Origin: Chaunax sp. Z400
Lineage: Eukaryota; Chordata; Actinopteri; Lophiiformes; Chaunacidae
DNA length: 64,000 nt
Direction of reading: 5' to 3'
NCBI GenBank assembly: GCA_037577475.1
Contig: CM075193.1
Span: forward strand, 6,584,685-6,648,684
Shown here: in pieces, positions 63,683 through 64,000 of the stretch
Layout of the letters: the number at the start of each line of letters is the position of its first letter
Position numbering within the stretch: the stretch's first letter is position 1
Program-made: the position numbers and the translations under genes
The notes under the pieces: model-generated
What the model saw: only the letters and a program-made list of their open reading frames with translations
Told to the model about the DNA's origin: nothing
Database searches by the model: none

Positions 63683-64000
63683 GAAAATGTAATGAGTACA
63701 GATATTTGTGTTAAAATGCAGGGAGTTAGAAGTAAAAAGTTGTCAGAAAAATAAATACTCAAGTAAAGATACCTGAAAACTCTACTTGAGTACAGTAACA
63801 AAGTATTTGTACGTCATTACTTCCCACCTCTGCTGATCATTATATCTTGTGTGCACATATTAGCATTTTGAACAATCATTGTAGTAAAATGGCCTCTGTA
63901 TGTATTTCTTTCACTCTATGGCTATTCCTAGGCTCTGTAAAAAACACCATCACAACTACAGTATATAGTCAAGGCTGGATTATCAGCCACGCTTAATTTT

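Larger units (their letters stand above)
48901..64000. other. Region upstream of the PACS gene with no recognised gene
   Basis: About 15 kb was scanned on both strands without finding a recognisable protein family, tRNA, rRNA or snRNA. It contains microsatellites, several dispersed repeats and three weak gene candidates (50568-50624, 52441-52815, 57456-57617), listed separately. A long unsequenced-exon gene extending beyond the window is possible. Confidence 0.5.

Noticed and set aside
63509..63754. Cys/Pro-rich ORF
   Set aside because: It is the translated CTAT/CTGT tetranucleotide tract.

Overview
This is vertebrate nuclear DNA, most likely from a spiny-rayed (percomorph) teleost fish. The evidence is two conserved spliced genes, GT-AG introns, many simple-sequence tracts, and several dispersed repeats of types common in percomorph genomes. 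There are no operons, CRISPR arrays, prophages or bacterial-type genes. I did not find a previously undescribed biological system.

Layout. Bases 1-400 hold a decayed LINE reverse-transcriptase tail. The + strand gene mrpl2 (mitochondrial ribosomal protein uL2m, 298 residues, 7 coding exons) occupies 679-2910, with its poly(A) signal at 3013-3018. The - strand gene for a PACS-family sorting adaptor (best match PACS1) fills most of the rest. Its poly(A) signal is at 3051-3056, its 3' UTR runs to 5696, and 24 coding exons run from 5697 up to a GC-rich first exon at 48486-48691. Every exon boundary was read by hand. The 24 exons join in frame to 918 codons plus a stop, close to the mammalian PACS1 and PACS2 lengths. 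One intron uses a GC-AG splice pair. The two genes are convergent, and their poly(A) signals are only 32 bases apart.

The first PACS intron (18.5 kb) and the fourth-from-3'-end-of-FBR intron at 24240-29882 (5.6 kb) hold microsatellites, repeat fragments, hairpins and one isolated + strand exon-like segment. From about 48.9 kb to the end no gene is recognised. That stretch has one orphan - strand ORF in a CpG-richer patch, two + strand exon-like segments with good splice sites, a GAGCAG hexamer tract and several dispersed repeats.

The genes do not act together. One makes a mitoribosome subunit and the other a trans-Golgi/endosome cargo adaptor. The most interesting inference is that the PACS protein is a mosaic of PACS1-type and PACS2-type residues and sits beside mrpl2. 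This fits a third 2R ohnolog lost from the mammalian 6p21 region, and phylogeny and synteny can test it.
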